Of a stretch of DNA of 35,193 nucleotides, positions 33,215 through 35,193 are shown in pieces (the first letter of the stretch is position 1; every line of letters begins with the position of its first letter). The notes below the pieces were generated by a model. The model did no database searches. It was not told the origin of the DNA and saw only the letters and a program-made list of their open reading frames with translations. Source of the DNA: Methanosarcinales archaeon (GTDB taxonomy: Archaea > Halobacteriota > Methanosarcinia > Methanosarcinales > Methanogasteraceae). Where the stretch lies: the NCBI GenBank assembly GCA_004211975.1, contig RXIK01000146.1:1-35193 (forward strand), read 5' to 3'. The position numbers and the translations under genes were made by a program.

Positions 33215-33447
33215 TCAACGACGGTGGAGAGGTGAACTACAAGGATGCTCTGCAATTTATTGGGGGCGGTTTGGACTTCGGGAGGGTGGAACAGAACATA
33301 TGCTCGGTCATTTGTTTAATATACAATAATATATACATTGATACTATCAAAGAAAAAATTAGACATAATATACTCATATCTGAAATCTACCTTAGTTTGG
33401 CAGAGATTCCATATAATATCCATCTAAAATTTAGGGAAGTGAAATAA
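33211..33447 (+). CDS. Small unknown protein
   Basis: 78 residues starting in the ATGA overlap with the surface-protein gene. The N-terminal part MINDGGEVNYKDALQFIGGG is followed by a helical region (NICSVICLIYNNIYIDTIKE) and IYLSLAEIPYNIHLKFREVK. I do not recognise the family. It is AT-rich like its neighbours, and its TAA overlaps the probable true start of the following gene. It could be a helper of the nuclease-fold protein or a non-conserved ORF. Confidence 0.45.
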   Translation: MINDGGEVNYKDALQFIGGGLDFGRVEQNICSVICLIYNNIYIDTIKEKIRHNILISEIYLSLAEIPYNIHLKFREVK

Positions 33448-33485
33448 TTAGAATAGAGGATCTTTTTAAATCAATTGCAGAAAAA

Positions 33486-34223
33486 ATGCGGTTGGATTTC
33501 GAATATGCTCAAGCTGTCATAAAACATAGAGGACTCAAAGGTGGATCAAACGAAGAAATTTTCCGAACTTTTCTTATTGAATATCTTCCTAAATCATTGG
33601 GTATTTCCACAGGGGAGCTTGTAGATGCAAATGGCAATGTTTCCCGGCAACTCGATGTTATAATTTATGATAGTGCAAAAACTCCCATATTGTATAGTAA
33701 TGCCAACACTCAAGTTATACCGGTTGAATGTGCATACGCAGTAATCGAAGTTAAAGCAAAACTCGACAAACGAGAACTGTACAAAACTTTCGAAAATATG
33801 AAAACCGTTCGCGGTCTTGAAAAAACAGCTTTTAGTGAACCATCTGAGTATAGTATTTTAAAAGACAATTTATATGGAAAGGAATGGGATATCTGGCCTA
33901 TCAATTATTATATTTTTACATATAATTCAATTAAATTAAAAACTTTAGCAAATTATATAAACGAAAAACATCAGACTGAGATGCTCCCAGAGTATTCAAG
34001 AGTAGACACTATTTGCGTGTTGAATAAAGGCATTATCTGCAATAAAAATGCAGAAGGTAAAATTGATGCATTGCCCGAACCAGGATCTGAACTATATATT
34101 TGCGAAACGGAGAAGCAGTCTCTACTAGTATTTTACACATTAATCAGCCATTATTTAAATCAAGCAAGACTTCCAAATTTTAGATTCACTGACTACTTGG
34201 GAAAGATACAAATTAAATGTTGA
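33486..34223 (+). CDS. DUF6602-like nuclease-fold protein
   Basis: 245 residues from the ATG. The block GISTGELVDANGNVSRQLDV, IIYDSAKTPIL and AYAVIEVKAKLDKREL shows the PD-(D/E)XK arrangement: Asp in QLDVIIYD, then EVK (Glu-X-Lys). This matches the DUF6602-type family, predicted to be nucleases, often in defence contexts. The frame is open upstream to 33435, and a GGAAGTGA ribosome-like site there points to an ATT at 33447, giving an N-terminal extension RIEDLFKSIAEK that fits the helical start of the family. The ATG at 33486 itself has no ribosome site. Catalytic activity is inferred only. Confidence 0.65.
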   Translation: MRLDFEYAQAVIKHRGLKGGSNEEIFRTFLIEYLPKSLGISTGELVDANGNVSRQLDVIIYDSAKTPILYSNANTQVIPVECAYAVIEVKAKLDKRELYKTFENMKTVRGLEKTAFSEPSEYSILKDNLYGKEWDIWPINYYIFTYNSIKLKTLANYINEKHQTEMLPEYSRVDTICVLNKGIICNKNAEGKIDALPEPGSELYICETEKQSLLVFYTLISHYLNQARLPNFRFTDYLGKIQIKC

Positions 34224-34286
34224 ATATCAGCAATTGTTGCAAGTTTTAAATGCACGGGCAGAAGTAGTTTCCACATCATCGTACAA

Positions 34287-34349
34287 AATCAGTGTAATAT
34301 GTGTTTAAAACCTCATCAGACACTGATTAACACCGATTACACCGATGAG
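34287..34349. repeat. Diverged ATCTGTG-family repeat
   Basis: AATCAGTGTAATATGTGTTTAA is followed by CACTGATTAACACCGATTAC and ACCGATGAG. The units match the outer arms of the hairpin at 6-77, but the central GGC/GCC palindrome is lost. Confidence 0.6.
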
Positions 34350-34922
34350 AAAGCGGAAATCATTTTTGCCCGGTGGTTATTTATACTGCAACGCTTGATG
34401 ATATTTCCCTGAATTTTCTGGATTGAGACATGGGTATGCCAAGCAATCAAAAGTCAATATAAATTCCGAGCATCCAACCTTGATGCTCCGTTTTTCAAAA
34501 CGGGGTTGTTGACTTCGAGAGGTTGGCACGAGTGTTACACGCGGAGGTCGGGTTGAGTCGGGTATGGGCAGAAGGGTTTTGTGAGGTGGGGCGATGGATC
34601 TGACATTCCGCAGGTCGCTATCCATTTTTCATAATTTCTACTGATAGTGGTTTTAAACATTTAAAGAATATTATTGTTATACTGTGGTGGAATAGTCTAT
34701 CCAATTTCAACCGATGAGGCTTCACATGTCCATGTAAAAAATATATATTTTAATAAAGTGATTATCTTAAAAACCCCAAAATCGCAAGCATCAGCCACTA
34801 TTCACCATTTGCAAAAAATAGATCTTTTTGTAAAAACACGTGCGGAATGTTCGATGGATGGCGGTATTCTCGAAATCGTTCGGATACGCTCCAATGATTG
34901 AGAGGGATATATACTTACACGG

Positions 34923-35045
34923 GGCTGTCAACTTACGTGGTGTTGAATCGAAACTCTAATTTTTCCAGATACTCAAACCCGAAGCGGCAGATACGAGACC
35001 CAAATCAAGATATGCTTCAAAACAACGCCAGATGGCGTGACAGTC
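34923..35045. mobile_element. Short element with GACTGTCAC-type ends
   Basis: About 123 bp between GGCTGTCAACTTACGTGG and the inverted end, whose reverse complement reads GACTGTCACGCCATCTGG. The ends pair over about 20 nt with roughly two thirds identity. The right end is nearly identical to 18898-18915. It encodes nothing obvious. It is a possible further member of the MITE-like family. Confidence 0.45.
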
Positions 35046-35079
35046 ACCCTATGGGCTTGCCAGAAAACAATCTATTAAA

Positions 35080-35166
35080 ATTCGTGGCATTCGGCACATT
35101 CGTGAAATTCGTGATAAAATCAGCATAAAGGATCACGAATGGCACGAATGAACGAATCGCACGAAT
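35080..35166. repeat. ATTCGTG inverted repeat
   Basis: Left arm 35080-35115 (units ATTCGTG) and right arm 35132-35166 (units CACGAAT) form an imperfect hairpin; the inner 9 bp ATTCGTGAT/ATCACGAAT are perfect around a 16-nt loop. It is built like the ATCTGTG repeats but from a different 7-mer. Confidence 0.75.
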
Positions 35167-35193
35167 GTCGGGGATGTAGCGTGACATCAGCCA

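Larger units (their letters stand above)
34224..35193. other. Repeat-bearing region without a convincing gene
   Basis: Open frames of 75-82 codons exist (34377-34625 minus, 34674-34901 plus, 34898-35128 plus), but they start with weak codons, lack ribosome sites, and the last spans repeats. The region holds a diverged ATCTGTG-family half (34287-34349), a short element with GACTGTCAC-type ends (34923-35045) and an ATTCGTG inverted repeat (35080-35166). Confidence 0.5.

Noticed and set aside
34377-35128. Three 75-82 codon frames near the end of the window
   Set aside because: Weak start codons, no ribosome sites, repeat content in one, and no family resemblance.
1-35193. CRISPR array
   Set aside because: The repeats seen are few, dispersed and palindromic; no regularly spaced direct repeats with unique spacers and no cas genes are present.

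Overview
The window is archaeal, most likely from a methanogen- or ANME-related euryarchaeon of the Methanosarcinales/Syntrophoarchaeia type. It encodes two ether-lipid enzymes (glycerol-1-phosphate dehydrogenase and CDP-archaeol synthase), a KEOPS Pcc1 subunit, TruD, UPF0212 and DUF357 proteins, an archaeal-type valyl-tRNA synthetase, the ablAB pair for N-epsilon-acetyl-beta-lysine, and a PGF-CTERM-like surface protein. Promoters look archaeal (TATA boxes close to the starts). The lineage is inferred from gene content only.

Layout. 1-600: a hairpin repeat, a multiply frameshifted remnant of GMP synthase and a transposase remnant that runs up to the end of egsA. 603-4620 (minus): egsA, then a TIM-barrel isomerase-like gene, a 37-codon ORF, an orphan antitoxin-like gene and an AT-rich DNA methylase in one tightly packed operon. 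4721-8030 (minus): dnaK without grpE or dnaJ nearby, and a TctA-like membrane protein. 8161-9705 (plus): a tiny Lys-rich protein, a CGGC-domain protein and a metallo-beta-lactamase-fold enzyme. 9713-12500 (minus): lipoprotein substrate-binding protein, ketopantoate-reductase-like enzyme and cupin. 12699-17337 (plus): a VWA membrane protein, then carS-pcc1-truD, which overlap. 17370-18447 (minus): a radical SAM protein just behind tRNA-Leu(CAA).

18545-22466 is an accessory island: an orphan antitoxin, a palindromic MITE-like element, a decayed antitoxin/MazF pair, an intact RelE/antitoxin pair with a palindromic operator, a frameshifted gene of unknown family, an intact UPF0175/PIN-like pair and a second decayed antitoxin. 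22467-24613 holds ablA-ablB. A broken gene follows at 24675, then a degenerate EF-Tu-like protein, a lipoprotein and tRNA-Leu(TAG) plus tRNA-Ala(GGC) (minus). 27636-29158 is a DUF357/UPF0212/membrane-protein operon. 29219-29472 is a second copy of the MITE-like element, flanked by a 9-bp direct repeat, immediately upstream of valS. 32507-34223 is an AT-rich trio: a surface protein, a small unknown protein and a DUF6602-like nuclease-fold candidate. The last kilobase has no convincing gene but carries further repeats, including a third short element with similar ends and an ATTCGTG inverted repeat.

The main novelty candidates are the GACTGTCAC-ended element family, the turnover of toxin-antitoxin loci, the antitoxin/methylase operon, and two genes (truD and the DUF6602-like gene) whose best ribosome binding sites point to AUA/AUU rather than a standard start codon.
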